64,000 nucleotides of DNA, taken from the NCBI RefSeq assembly GCF_010634855.1, contig NZ_MWLQ01000018.1, positions 124,001-188,000 of the forward strand, read 5' to 3'. Numbering within the stretch: the stretch's first letter is position 1; the number at the start of each line of letters is the position of its first letter. This document shows positions 42,244 to 50,689 of the stretch, piece by piece. Under the pieces are notes generated by a model, which was given only the letters and a program-made list of their open reading frames with translations, did no database searches and was not told the origin of the DNA. The stretch is from Microbacterium sp. B35-30 (lineage in GTDB: Bacteria > Actinomycetota > Actinomycetes > Actinomycetales > Microbacteriaceae). A program made the position numbers and the translations under genes.

Positions 42244-42473
42244 GATGATGGTCCTTGCGGGAGGAACCCGGAGAGCTGAGCCGGGTTGGATGTGCTGCGG
42301 CCCGGATCGTCGGAGGCGATGAGGCCGTCGGCCGATGAAGGCCTGTGCCCGACGGTGGGCGATGTGCGAAGCGGATCCGGGTGCGCGTGATCGACGCACG
42401 AAACCGGTGCTTCGGGGGACTCCGTGCGATCCGTTTTCAGAAGCGGAGGAGGAGTCCGACGGGGGTCACCGTG

Positions 42474-42575
42474 CTAGTGGCACATTCGACAACACATGGC
42501 AACGCGACCGGCCATCATCATGCCGGCAGTCCTGTTCGCCTCCCGGGCGGACAGATACAGCGCGTTGTCAGTCAT
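42474..42575 (-). CDS. Candidate leaderless Cys/Met-rich leader peptide (33 aa)
   Basis: Thirty-three codons from ATG to TAG. The peptide has a MMM run at residues 19-21 and ends RVAMCCRMCH, with Cys at 28, 29 and 32 and Met at 27 and 31. The ATG sits 7 nt after a CATAAT -10 box, the same spacing as other leaderless genes here. Cys-rich leaderless small ORFs are known in mycobacteria as cysteine-responsive attenuators upstream of sulfur genes. Here the next gene is a winged-helix protein, so any attenuation role is inference. Translation is not proven. Confidence 0.45.
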   Translation of the reverse strand: MTDNALYLSAREANRTAGMMMAGRVAMCCRMCH

Positions 42576-42582
42576 GTGGCCG

Positions 42583-42612
42583 ATTATGACGGACTTTGTC
42601 GGAAAACGTCAA
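42583..42612 (-). promoter_or_regulatory. Strong sigma-70-type promoter
   Basis: On the minus strand TTGACG (42607-42612) and CATAAT (42583-42588) with an 18-bp spacer. It is the best consensus promoter in the window, placing transcription start at the ATG of the 33-codon ORF. Confidence 0.7.
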
Positions 42613-42817
42613 ATCGCACGGATGCAGAGCCCCGATCGTTTCGGAATGTGACAGATTGCTCACTCCGCGGCGCGGAGGTCTCAGCCCCCGGGCCGATCGC
42701 GCGGTCGACGCGTGGCACGTGGGGGTCGACAGGCCTCCGCCTGAGGGCCAGCAGGGCGCCGCCTGAGCGTTTTCCGCGACATGGCGAGCGGCTGATCCCG
42801 ATGGCGGAGGGCGGGCG

Positions 42818-42823
42818 TAGCCT
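42818..42823 (+). promoter_or_regulatory. -10 box, leaderless GNAT gene
   Basis: TAGCCT, 6 nt before the GTG at 42830; it favours this start over the GTG at 42824. Confidence 0.5.
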
Positions 42824-42829
42824 GTGCGG

Positions 42830-43123
42830 GTGACCGAGCTGCGCTTCACCAAAGAGACGGACGCGTCGCGCTACACGCTGCACCGGGGCGATGACCTCGT
42901 GAGTGTGCTCGACTACCGCGACGACGGACGCACCGTGGCCATGACACGCGCCTACACCGTGCCCACGTTCCGCGGGCACGGCTATGCCGGCGAGCTCGTC
43001 GGCCGTGCCGTCCAAGAGATCGAGCAGACCGGCGATCGCGAGGTCGTGCCGGTGTGCTGGTACGTCGCGGACTGGTTCGAGGAGAACCCCCGCCACCGCG
43101 GCATCCTGCGCGCCCGCTCCTGA
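42830..43123 (+). CDS. Small GNAT-like N-acetyltransferase (YidJ type)
   Basis: A 97-residue protein with the short GNAT fold: TRAYTVPTFRGHGYAGELVGRAVQEIEQTGDREVVPVCWYVADWFEENPRHRGIL. The acetyl-CoA loop is RGHGYAG, and the PVCWYVADWFEENP end is characteristic of the YidJ/human GTLF3-like subgroup, where the Cys may carry an acetyl group. The start is GTG at 42830 as judged from the -10 box. The physiological acceptor is unknown. It precedes two acidic protein genes. Confidence 0.85.
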   Translation: MTELRFTKETDASRYTLHRGDDLVSVLDYRDDGRTVAMTRAYTVPTFRGHGYAGELVGRAVQEIEQTGDREVVPVCWYVADWFEENPRHRGILRARS

Positions 43124-43236
43124 CGCGATCGGCCGCTCCCGGCCGATCGCCCTTCGGGCATCGTCCATCCCTTGTCAAGCCCATGCCGCCGGGCACCCCG
43201 CCCGGCGAAGCTGGGGGAAGACGAGAGGAGTCCGCG

Positions 43237-43476
43237 ATGGATCGCGATCGGTCGAACGACCAGGAACTTCCCGAAGGCGTCATCAATGCCGCTCCAGCCG
43301 GTGGCTGGGAGGGCGTCGACGATCAGGAGTCCCGCGAGCGCAGCGCCGCGATGACGGATGCCGAGCTGCTGACGGATGCCGCGCTGCAGCCGGACGACCC
43401 GGTGGAGGGGGAGGCGGCCCGGCAGGGCGCCGACCCCGACCTTGCGACCGACGGCGGACGAGGAGAGGAACCCTGA
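43237..43476 (+). CDS. Acidic hypothetical protein (79 aa)
   Basis: A 79-residue protein, rich in Asp, Glu, Gly and Ala, with MTDAELLTDAALQPDDPVEGE in its middle. It has no Cys or hydrophobic core and is probably disordered. AGAGGAG lies 7 nt before the ATG. Its stop is immediately followed by the ATG of the next acidic protein gene, with GGAGAGGAA upstream, so the two form an operon. Family unknown. Confidence 0.6.
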   Translation: MDRDRSNDQELPEGVINAAPAGGWEGVDDQESRERSAAMTDAELLTDAALQPDDPVEGEAARQGADPDLATDGGRGEEP

Positions 43477-43477
43477 G

Positions 43478-44176
43478 ATGAGCACGACAGGTAACGAGTA
43501 CGAGCAGCCGGGAGTGAACTACCCGGATCGGGAGGACGCCGGCGGCGCGACCGAGACGCCGGGCGACGACGACGCCGTTCGCGACCAGCAGACCGACACC
43601 GCTCCGGCGATGGGCGAGCCGGGGCCCGACGCCCAGCCGGCTCGGGCGTGGACCGAGTCGTCAGGGCAGGAGACCGCCGGACAGACGCCGACCGCATCGG
43701 GCACGGGCGCCGCTTCGAACGCGGCGGGCCAGGAGCAGTCGGCGGCCGGGCAGGCTGGAGGAGCAGCGGCCGCCGGACCCTCCGAAGGAGCGCTGAGCGG
43801 CGAGCCGAGCCACGAGGCCGTCGGGATCGGGGTCGTCGACGACGCAGATCACCACGGCAGTGACGCCGGCCGCGACACCCTCACCGTGAGCGAGGCTCAG
43901 CGTACGCCGGGCGCGCTCGGAACCGAGCAGGAGCAGCGGCTGCCGGCGATGGCACAGAACAACGCGTCCGAGGTCGACAAGGTCGCGGGCATCGTCGTGC
44001 AGACGCGCTCCGACGTCGGCGGCGAGCCACTGGAACGCATCGCCGAGGTGCTGCGCCAGCGCCTCACCCAGGCGGGCGTCGAGCTTCCCGAGCACGACAT
44101 CGAAGAGCTGGCGCGCCAGGTCTCGACCGGTGACGCGGACGGACCTGCCGACTCCGGACGCGGGCCGTCGGCCTGA
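43478..44176 (+). CDS. Disordered acidic protein with helical C-terminus
   Basis: A 232-residue protein. Residues 1-150 are low-complexity, rich in Gly, Ala, Gln, Asp and Glu (for example SNAAGQEQSAAGQAGG). The C-terminal 60 residues (NNASEVDKVAGIVVQTRSDVGGEPLERIAEVLRQ..., about 160-220) look like a folded three-helix segment. The family is not recognised. It follows the 79-residue acidic gene with almost no gap. Such hydrophilic proteins can be stress-related, but nothing here shows it. Confidence 0.6.
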   Translation: MSTTGNEYEQPGVNYPDREDAGGATETPGDDDAVRDQQTDTAPAMGEPGPDAQPARAWTESSGQETAGQTPTASGTGAASNAAGQEQSAAGQAGGAAAAGPSEGALSGEPSHEAVGIGVVDDADHHGSDAGRDTLTVSEAQRTPGALGTEQEQRLPAMAQNNASEVDKVAGIVVQTRSDVGGEPLERIAEVLRQRLTQAGVELPEHDIEELARQVSTGDADGPADSGRGPSA

Positions 44177-44214
44177 CACCGCGATTCCCGCACTGTCGCG
44201 CACGCGCCCGGCCC

Positions 44215-44220
44215 TAGGCT
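44215..44220 (+). promoter_or_regulatory. -10 box, leaderless DUF1622 gene
   Basis: TAGGCT, 6 nt before the GTG at 44227; no ribosome site. Confidence 0.5.
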
Positions 44221-44226
44221 GGGCGC

Positions 44227-44679
44227 GTGCGCATGGAGGAGCTGTTCACCGCCGTCGCCGTCGGATTCGAGGCGGTCGGCGCCGCGGCGATGATCGCGGG
44301 ATTCCTGATCGCGCTCGTTCTCGGTGCCCGCTCGCTCGCACGTCATGAGGGCGGGCAGGCGGCCTTCACCGTCCTGCGCACGACGCTCGGCGCGGCGATC
44401 CTGCTCGGGCTCGAGGTGCTGGTCGCCGCCGACCTGATTCGCACCATCACCTCCAAGCCCTCGCTCGAAGACGCCGCGATCCTCGGACTGATCGTCCTGA
44501 TCCGCACCGTCCTGTCGATCTCGATCCAGATCGAGATCGAGGGCACGCTCCCGTGGCGTCGCGCGCTGCTGCGCAGCGGCGGTCAGATGATCGGCGACGC
44601 CGTGGCTCGCGATCGCGAGGCCGGGCGGCAGGCGCCCGCCGCGCGCGGATCCGTGGACCCGGACCCGCGCGTCGGCTAG
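44227..44679 (+). CDS. DUF1622 membrane protein
   Basis: A 150-residue integral membrane protein with three helices (about 7-33, 48-70 and 80-103) and a cytoplasmic basic tail. The pattern LRTTLGAAILLGLEVLVAADLIRTI and LIVLIRTVLSISIQIEIEGTLPW is diagnostic of DUF1622. Function unknown. The start is GTG at 44227 by the -10 spacing; ATG at 44233 is the alternative. Confidence 0.85.
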   Translation: MRMEELFTAVAVGFEAVGAAAMIAGFLIALVLGARSLARHEGGQAAFTVLRTTLGAAILLGLEVLVAADLIRTITSKPSLEDAAILGLIVLIRTVLSISIQIEIEGTLPWRRALLRSGGQMIGDAVARDREAGRQAPAARGSVDPDPRVG

Positions 44680-44683
44680 GACC

Positions 44684-44899
44684 CTAAGCGACCGCGCACA
44701 CCGTGGTGCGCTCGTCGGCCGTGTGCAGGCCGATCGGCCGCGGCCAGGCGACCTGTGCGGGGCGCGGGGCACGGACTGTCGGCATCCGCTCCGAAGCGGC
44801 GATCTTCCGCTCCCGAATGGCCGTGAGGAGTGCGTGCTCGCGCTCCCGCGTCCAGGTGTCGTGGCGGTACTGCTGTTCGGCGGCGTATACAGCGAACAT
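44684..44899 (-). CDS. Small basic hypothetical protein (71 aa)
   Basis: A 71-residue protein, MFAVYAAEQQYRHDTW at the start, a helical TREREHALLTAIRERKIAASERM middle and a Pro/Arg-rich end. GGAGG lies 6 nt before the ATG at 44899, which decides the start; the frame is open far upstream. It resembles short uncharacterised proteins common in Microbacteriaceae. It converges with the DUF1622 gene (4 bp between stops). Confidence 0.6.
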   Translation of the reverse strand: MFAVYAAEQQYRHDTWTREREHALLTAIRERKIAASERMPTVRAPRPAQVAWPRPIGLHTADERTTVCAVA

Positions 44900-45009
44900 G
44901 GTTTCCTCCGTTGGTTCCGACAGAGAGAACCTACGCGGGGGGTCCGACATTGCCGGGTCACGTCCGGATGGCAGGAATCCGTCGCAGAGCGGCGGTCTCG
45001 CGCCGGGTG

Positions 45010-45741
45010 TCAGCCCGCTCCGGCGAACGTGCGGATGAGGCGGGCGGCGGGCGCGGCATCCCGGATCATCGTCTCGTGGCCGTGCCCCGGCACCTCCGCC
45101 AGCCGTCCGTCGGGCATGGTCTCGGCGATGCGGAGGCACCATTCCCGCGGAGCCACCAGGTCGTCCTCGCCCCGCAGCACCAGCGCCGGCACGCGGGCCT
45201 GGGCGAGGACGTCCTCGGGGCGGTGTGCGAGCATGGCGCGGAACTTCGCGCGGATCCGGGGACCCGCATGGACGTACTCCCGCGCACCCGCAGCGATCAC
45301 ACGGGGACTCTCGACGGCGATGTCGCGGAGCAGCCGCCACAGCTGCCGCGGGGCCGTGCGGGCGGCGGGATCGACGGTCGGCCCGACGAGGACGATGCGG
45401 TCGACGACGGACGGATGCCGCACCCCGATCTCGAGCGCGATCTGCGCTCCCATCGAATGCCCGACCACGACGGCGGGAACGCCGACCCGCTCCCGTAGAT
45501 AGGCGGCCACGAGATCGGCCATCCGCTCGATCGTGAGCACCCGGGCGGGCTCGGGCGCCTCGCCGTAGCCGGGAAGGTCGAGGGCGATGACCTCGCCGTC
45601 GCCCAGGTGGCGGGTGAGATCGGCGAAGACGGTGCGGCCCATTCCGATGCCGTGCACGAGCACGTACACGCAGCGCCCGGACCCTCGGCGCTCGGCGATC
45701 ATCGTCGCGCCGGCGTGCGCGAACTCCTCCACCTCCGGCAT
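45010..45741 (-). CDS. Alpha/beta-fold hydrolase
   Basis: A 243-residue soluble hydrolase. VYVLVHGIGMGRTVF supplies the oxyanion hole (HG), VVGHSMGAQIALEIG the nucleophile Ser near 94, LRGEDDLVAP the Asp and VPGHGHETM the His. This is the common serine esterase/C-C hydrolase layout. It follows a hypothetical gene by 3 bp on the same strand, so they are co-transcribed. Substrate unknown. Confidence 0.9.
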   Translation of the reverse strand: MPEVEEFAHAGATMIAERRGSGRCVYVLVHGIGMGRTVFADLTRHLGDGEVIALDLPGYGEAPEPARVLTIERMADLVAAYLRERVGVPAVVVGHSMGAQIALEIGVRHPSVVDRIVLVGPTVDPAARTAPRQLWRLLRDIAVESPRVIAAGAREYVHAGPRIRAKFRAMLAHRPEDVLAQARVPALVLRGEDDLVAPREWCLRIAETMPDGRLAEVPGHGHETMIRDAAPAARLIRTFAGAG

Positions 45742-45744
45742 CGG

Positions 45745-46305
45745 TCAGGCGGCGCCCGGCTGATCGCGCAGACCCACCCGATCGGGGATGTCGAAATGCA
45801 CGCGGGGGAGCCACGCCGAAGGCTCCGGCCACGGCCGCGACGCGGGAAGGGCGCGCAGCCGCGCCCGCAGCGCCGAGCCGGACGCCTCCACCGGCAGCAC
45901 GCGAGACGGGGCGTGGTGCGCCAGGGCGCCCAGCCACCAGTGCCGCCAGGTGCCCTCGATCGCCTCGGGCCCCGCCACGACGTAGTAGTCCGGCATGACC
46001 GCCTCGCCGGTCTCGAACAGCGACAGCAGAGCGTCGACCTCGGTCTCGAGCGAGCCGAGGGTGCAGCGCTCCTCGTACAGCTCCACCCACGCTGCGGCGA
46101 CGTGCTCGAGCGGATCGGCGTCGTGCACCACGTAAGGCGTCGACACGGAAGACACCAGGTGCGCGGCGACGGCGGGCTGGGCCTCGCGCAGCGACAGTGC
46201 GACGAGTGCCGGAACGTCGGCGAGGCCGGTCAGCAGTTCTTCGCTGCCTGCTCCCACGAGGGCCACCACGGTCGATCGGGGAGCGGTGTCTGCGTTGTGC
46301 GCCAT
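45745..46305 (-). CDS. Conserved hypothetical protein (186 aa)
   Basis: A 186-residue soluble protein I do not recognise. It begins with a beta-strand-like VVALVGAGSEELLTGL, contains PDYYVVAGPEAIEGTWRHWWLGALAHHAPSRVLPVEAS, and ends with RVHFDIPDRVGL. There is no signal peptide or metal motif. It is first in a two-gene operon with an alpha/beta hydrolase (gap 3 bp), so it may assist or supply that enzyme. A TATCGT box 5 nt before the ATG suggests a leaderless start. Confidence 0.6.
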   Translation of the reverse strand: MAHNADTAPRSTVVALVGAGSEELLTGLADVPALVALSLREAQPAVAAHLVSSVSTPYVVHDADPLEHVAAAWVELYEERCTLGSLETEVDALLSLFETGEAVMPDYYVVAGPEAIEGTWRHWWLGALAHHAPSRVLPVEASGSALRARLRALPASRPWPEPSAWLPRVHFDIPDRVGLRDQPGAA

Positions 46306-46310
46306 GTTCC

Positions 46311-46316
46311 ACGATA
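46311..46316 (-). promoter_or_regulatory. -10 box, near-leaderless hypothetical gene
   Basis: TATCGT on the minus strand, 5 nt before the ATG at 46305. Confidence 0.4.
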
Positions 46317-46412
46317 CGTCCGGAGCCGCCGCCGCGGGTGGGCGCCTCGCCGGGGTCGCTTCGGGGTGGGCCGTCTGCGGCCTGCCTCGGCGGGGATGTC
46401 CGGGGCGGAACG

Positions 46413-46418
46413 TACCGT
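46413..46418 (+). promoter_or_regulatory. -10 box, leaderless sbcD
   Basis: TACCGT, 6 nt before the ATG at 46425; no ribosome site. Confidence 0.5.
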
Positions 46419-46424
46419 GTGAGC

Positions 46425-47645
46425 ATGCGGATCCTGCACACCTCGGACTGGCACATCGGGCGGTCGTTCCACGGCCACGCCACGCTCGATGCGCTGCGCG
46501 GCGTGCTCGAAGCCCTCGTCGCGCAGGTGCGAGAGCATCGCGTCGAGCTCGTGATCGTCGCGGGCGACGTGTTCGACTCGGCGACGCCTGCCGCCGGGGC
46601 CTACACGCTCCTCTCCGAGACGCTGCGCGGTCTCGCCGACGCCGGCGCGACGGTCGTCGTCACGAGCGGCAACCATGACTCGGCCGCACGACTCGGCTTC
46701 CAGTCGGCGCTCCTGCGCGACGGCGTGCACGTGGTCACCGATCCGGCCACCATCGGCACGCCGATCACGGTCCACGACGAGCACGGTCCGGTCCACGTGT
46801 ACGGCATCCCGTATCTCGAGCCGGTGCTGCTGCGCAGCACCTGGCCCGGAGTGCGCACGCAGGCCGATGTGCTGGCCCGCGCGATGCAGTTGATCCGCAC
46901 GGATGCCGTTGCCCGCGGGGGCCGGTCCATCGCTGTCGCGCACTGCTTCGCGGCGGGGGTCGAGCCGACGCCCCACCTCGAGCGCGACATCCAGCAGGGC
47001 GGGCTCGACGTCGTGCCGCTGTCGACATTCGACGGCGTCGACTACGTCGCGCTCGGTCACATCCATGGGCGCCAGCGGCTCTCACCGCGCGTGCGATACG
47101 CCGGAGCACCGCTGCACTACAGCTTCGACGAGGGGCACAAGCCGCGCGGGTCGTGGCTCGTCGAACTCGGTGCAGACGGGCTCGTGCAGGAGGGCCAGGG
47201 GAGCGAGGGCGCCGTCCTCGGCACGCCGGGGAACCCTGCGGAAGGCGCTGTGGAGGGCACCGCGGAGTGGCTGCCGTTGCCGGTGCCCCGGAGGCTCGTG
47301 ACGCTCACGGCGACGCTCGACGAGCTGCTCGCCGACGAGCGCTTCGCCGGCCACGCCGGCGACTGGGTGCGCGCCGAATACACCGACCCGCTGCCGCAGC
47401 GGGATCCGATGCGCCGGCTGCTCGCGCGGTTCCCTCACTGCGCCGAAGTCCGCCACGCGCCGACGACGCCGCGTGCGGACGACGCACGCACCTATGCGCA
47501 GCGCGTGCGCACTGCTCGCAACGAGGCCGAGCTGGTCGACGCGTTCCTCACGCATGTCCGTGAGGGCGAGGGGGCATCGGCCCGGGAGGCCGAGATCGTC
47601 GGCGAACTGCTGGACGAGCGCATCCGGGTGGAGGCGAAGGCGTGA
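46425..47645 (+). CDS. sbcD: Exonuclease SbcCD subunit D
   Basis: A 406-residue Mre11-type nuclease. Metal-binding motifs are intact: MRILHTSDWHIGRSFHG (D8, H10), IVAGDVFDSATP, TSGNHDSAARLGF, VAHCFAAG and YVALGHIHGRQRL. The C-terminal capping domain (about 300-406) is present. With SbcC it opens and degrades hairpin and blocked DNA ends in recombination repair. The ATG follows a -10 box by 6 nt. The stop overlaps the sbcC start (GTGA). Confidence 0.95.
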   Translation: MRILHTSDWHIGRSFHGHATLDALRGVLEALVAQVREHRVELVIVAGDVFDSATPAAGAYTLLSETLRGLADAGATVVVTSGNHDSAARLGFQSALLRDGVHVVTDPATIGTPITVHDEHGPVHVYGIPYLEPVLLRSTWPGVRTQADVLARAMQLIRTDAVARGGRSIAVAHCFAAGVEPTPHLERDIQQGGLDVVPLSTFDGVDYVALGHIHGRQRLSPRVRYAGAPLHYSFDEGHKPRGSWLVELGADGLVQEGQGSEGAVLGTPGNPAEGAVEGTAEWLPLPVPRRLVTLTATLDELLADERFAGHAGDWVRAEYTDPLPQRDPMRRLLARFPHCAEVRHAPTTPRADDARTYAQRVRTARNEAELVDAFLTHVREGEGASAREAEIVGELLDERIRVEAKA

Positions 47646-50600
47646 GGCTGCACCGCCTCGAGCTCACCGGGTTCGGGCCCTTCCGCGAGCGCCAGAGCGT
47701 CGACTTCGAGGCGTTCGAGGGCGACGGCATCTTCCTCATCTCCGGACGCACCGGTGCCGGCAAGTCGAGCATCCTCGACGGCGTCTGTTTCGCGCTGTAC
47801 GGCAGCGTGCCCCGCTACGAGTCGGGCGACAAGAGGCTCCGCAGCGACCATTGCGAGCCCGGAGACCCGACCGAGGTGCGCCTGGAGTTCACGGTCGGCG
47901 ACCGGCGCTGGCGGGTCACCCGTGCACCGGAGTACCTGCGGCCGTCCCTCCGGGGCGCGGGACTCACCACCGAGCCGACCCGGGCCGAGCTCGAGGAGCT
48001 CGTCGACGGCGCCTGGGTCGGGCGCGCGGGCAAGCCTCGCGACGTCGGCCTGTTGCTGGACGACGTGCTCGGCCTCAACGCCCAGCAGTTCCAGCAGGTG
48101 ATCCTGCTCGCCCAGAACCGGTTCTCGCGCTTCCTGCTCGCCTCGGGCACCGAACGCCAGTCGCTGCTGCGGGCGCTCTTCGGAACGCGGCGCTACGAGG
48201 AGTACGCGCGGGAGCTGGGCGAGCGCAGCAAGGCCGCGCAGCACGAACTCGACGCGCTGGGCGAGCGGGCGCGCACGCTGCTGGAGCAGGCGGAGCGCCT
48301 CATCGCGACCCATGAGCCGCCGGTCGACGATGGGGATGACGCGGCGCCGACTTTGGACCTGGCGGCACGCCGTGCCGCGGTGGACCTGGGCGCGCAGCGC
48401 GCCGCGTACCGCCTCGACACGCTCGCGCGTGAGCGGGCCGCCGCAGACGACGCGCGGGCAGCGGCCGAAGCCGCACACGCCGACCGGGTGGCCCTGGCGA
48501 AGGCGCAGGCCGAGCTCGGCCGGGCACGCGAGCGCCTCACGACCCTCGAGGCGGCCACCGCCGAGATCGCTGACGATCGGCGGCGGCTGCAGCATGCACG
48601 GTCGGCGGAGGTGCTGCGGGCTCCTTTGGAGGCGGCGCTGAACGCGGACCACCTGGCGGCGTCCAGCGCATCCGCGGCCGCTGATGCGGATGCCGCGTGG
48701 AAGCGGCTGGCGGCCGGCAGCGACGACGAGCTCACCGCCGACCTGTCCCAGGTGGTCGAACGTCTCACCGGGGAGCTCGCCGTGTGGACCGCTGCGCTCG
48801 CGCACGAGACGGCGCTCGTGGAAGGCGAGGAGCGGGTCAGGGATGCCTGCGCCGAGGCCGTGCGGCTCGAGACCGACATCGTCGCGCTCGACGCCCACCG
48901 TGCCGAGGTGCCGGCAGAGCTCGCGCGCCTCGACGCGGAGCTCGAGGCCGAGCGGGAAGCCGCCGCCCGTCGTGACCCGGCGCGCGTGCGGCACGACGAG
49001 ACGTCGAACCGGCTGGCGGCCGCCGTCGAGGCCGAGCGGCTGAAAGCCGCGCAGCGCGACGCCGAGATCGCCCATCGCGATGCATCCGCAACCGCCGCTG
49101 CGGCGGCGGTGGCCGTCGCCCGGTTGCTGCAGCGCCGTCTGGACGGGTATGCGGGCGAGCTCGCGACGACGCTCGTCGACGGCGAGCCCTGCGCCGTCTG
49201 CGGCGCGACCGAACACCCCGCGCCTGCGGAGCCTGCCGACGATCCGGTGACCGACGACATGCTCGCCGCCGCCGAGGCGGAGCGCGACACGACGGCCGCC
49301 CGCGAGCGCACCGCCGCCGACGTGGCGAAGGCGGCGCGGGAGCGGCATGCCGACGCGGCCGCTCGCGCCGGCGGACAGCCGGTCGAGGCGCTGCGCGCGC
49401 AGCTGGCCACCGCGGCCGACGAGCTCGCCGCCGCAGAGCGCGCGGTGGGTCGCCGCGACGCGCTCGCGGCCCGTCACGCCGAGCTCGCCGCGCTCGACGC
49501 CGAGGCGGAGGCGTCGCGCGCGGACCTCGTGGACCTCCTCGCCGCCGCGCGTACGCGGATCGCCGCGCTGACCGCGAGCGTCGACGGCGCGCGCCGGGCG
49601 GTGGACGCCGCTCGCGGCGACCACGCGAGCGTGGCCGAGCGGGTGGCGCAGGCGACGGCCGTTCGCGACGCCGCCCGAGTCGCAGCCGACGCGCGCGCCG
49701 ACGCCGAGCGGGCTGCGACACGAGCCGCACAAGCGCGGGCCGACGCGGACGAGCGGATCGTGGCATCCGTCTTCGATGACGCCGCAGCGGCGATGGTCGC
49801 CCTCTTGGGACCCGCTGAGACGGAGGCGCTGGCGGAGAAGATCGCGGCCCACGACACCCGGCTCGCGGCGACGCGGGCGCGGGTGCTCGAGCTCGAGCTC
49901 GAACTGGCGGGTGCGCCGGACGAACCGGTCGACACCGTCGCATCGCGGGGTGCGCTCGACGCCGCCGACGCTGCGCGCACAGCGGCGCTCCGCGCCGAGC
50001 GCGACGCGCACAGCGTCGTCGAGCGCCTGCGCGACCTGGGCCTGCAGATCGACGAGGCCTACGCCGGTGTGGCGGCACGGGCCGCCGACGCCGCAGCCAT
50101 CACGCGGCTCGCAGACACCGTCGCGGGCCGAGCGCCCAACACGATGAAGATGGACCTCGAGACCTTCGTGCTCGCCGCCGAGCTCGAAGAGATCGTCGCG
50201 GCGGCCAACCTTCGCCTGAGCGAGATGTCGTCGGGACGCTACCTGCTGCAGCACACCGATGCGCGCGCCGCGCGCGGGGCGGCGTCGGGACTCGGCCTCG
50301 AGATCATGGACGCCTTCACCGGCCAGGCGCGTCCCGCCCAGTCGCTGTCGGGCGGCGAGACCTTCCTGGCCTCGCTCGCCCTGGCGCTCGGACTCGCCGA
50401 GGTGGTCACGGCCCGGGCCGGCGGCATCCGTCTCGACACGCTGTTCGTCGACGAAGGATTCGGCTCCCTCGACGAGGAGACGCTCGACCTGGCCATGCGC
50501 ACGCTCGATGAGCTTCGCCAGGGAGGACGCATGGTCGGCGTCATCAGCCATGTCGCCGCGATGAAGGAGCAGCTGCCCGCGCAGCTCGCCGTCGAAGCCA

Positions 50601-50650
50601 CACCCCAGGGCCCGAGCGTCATCACCCAGGACGACGTCGCCCGCGTGTGA
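47642..50650 (+). CDS. sbcC: Exonuclease SbcCD subunit C
   Basis: A 1002-residue Rad50-type SMC-like ATPase. Walker A is ISGRTGAGKSSILDGV (about 37-52), and the Q-loop follows. Long Ala/Glu/Arg coiled coils occupy about 180-500 and 540-840, separated by the zinc-hook CAVC (near 518-521). The signature LSGGETFLASLALALGLAE and Walker B LDTLFVDEGFGSLD are near 895-945. It pairs with SbcD. The start is GTG overlapping the sbcD stop by 4 nt. Coiled-coil composition is strongly Ala-biased, as expected at this GC content. Confidence 0.95.
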   Translation: MRLHRLELTGFGPFRERQSVDFEAFEGDGIFLISGRTGAGKSSILDGVCFALYGSVPRYESGDKRLRSDHCEPGDPTEVRLEFTVGDRRWRVTRAPEYLRPSLRGAGLTTEPTRAELEELVDGAWVGRAGKPRDVGLLLDDVLGLNAQQFQQVILLAQNRFSRFLLASGTERQSLLRALFGTRRYEEYARELGERSKAAQHELDALGERARTLLEQAERLIATHEPPVDDGDDAAPTLDLAARRAAVDLGAQRAAYRLDTLARERAAADDARAAAEAAHADRVALAKAQAELGRARERLTTLEAATAEIADDRRRLQHARSAEVLRAPLEAALNADHLAASSASAAADADAAWKRLAAGSDDELTADLSQVVERLTGELAVWTAALAHETALVEGEERVRDACAEAVRLETDIVALDAHRAEVPAELARLDAELEAEREAAARRDPARVRHDETSNRLAAAVEAERLKAAQRDAEIAHRDASATAAAAAVAVARLLQRRLDGYAGELATTLVDGEPCAVCGATEHPAPAEPADDPVTDDMLAAAEAERDTTAARERTAADVAKAARERHADAAARAGGQPVEALRAQLATAADELAAAERAVGRRDALAARHAELAALDAEAEASRADLVDLLAAARTRIAALTASVDGARRAVDAARGDHASVAERVAQATAVRDAARVAADARADAERAATRAAQARADADERIVASVFDDAAAAMVALLGPAETEALAEKIAAHDTRLAATRARVLELELELAGAPDEPVDTVASRGALDAADAARTAALRAERDAHSVVERLRDLGLQIDEAYAGVAARAADAAAITRLADTVAGRAPNTMKMDLETFVLAAELEEIVAAANLRLSEMSSGRYLLQHTDARAARGAASGLGLEIMDAFTGQARPAQSLSGGETFLASLALALGLAEVVTARAGGIRLDTLFVDEGFGSLDEETLDLAMRTLDELRQGGRMVGVISHVAAMKEQLPAQLAVEATPQGPSVITQDDVARV

Positions 50651-50689
50651 CCTCGCTCCGCTCCGCCGCGGCGGGCCGGACCAGTCGGA

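Larger units (their letters stand above)
42244..42829. other. 586-bp region with a long leader and a small ORF
   Basis: On the minus strand it contains a strong promoter (42583-42612), a 33-codon ORF (42474-42575) and about 230 nt of untranslated leader before the winged-helix gene. In this leader GGACTCC and GGAGTCC can pair (around 42412-42456). The right end carries the leaderless promoter of the GNAT gene. The rest (42613-42800) shows nothing recognisable. Confidence 0.6.
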
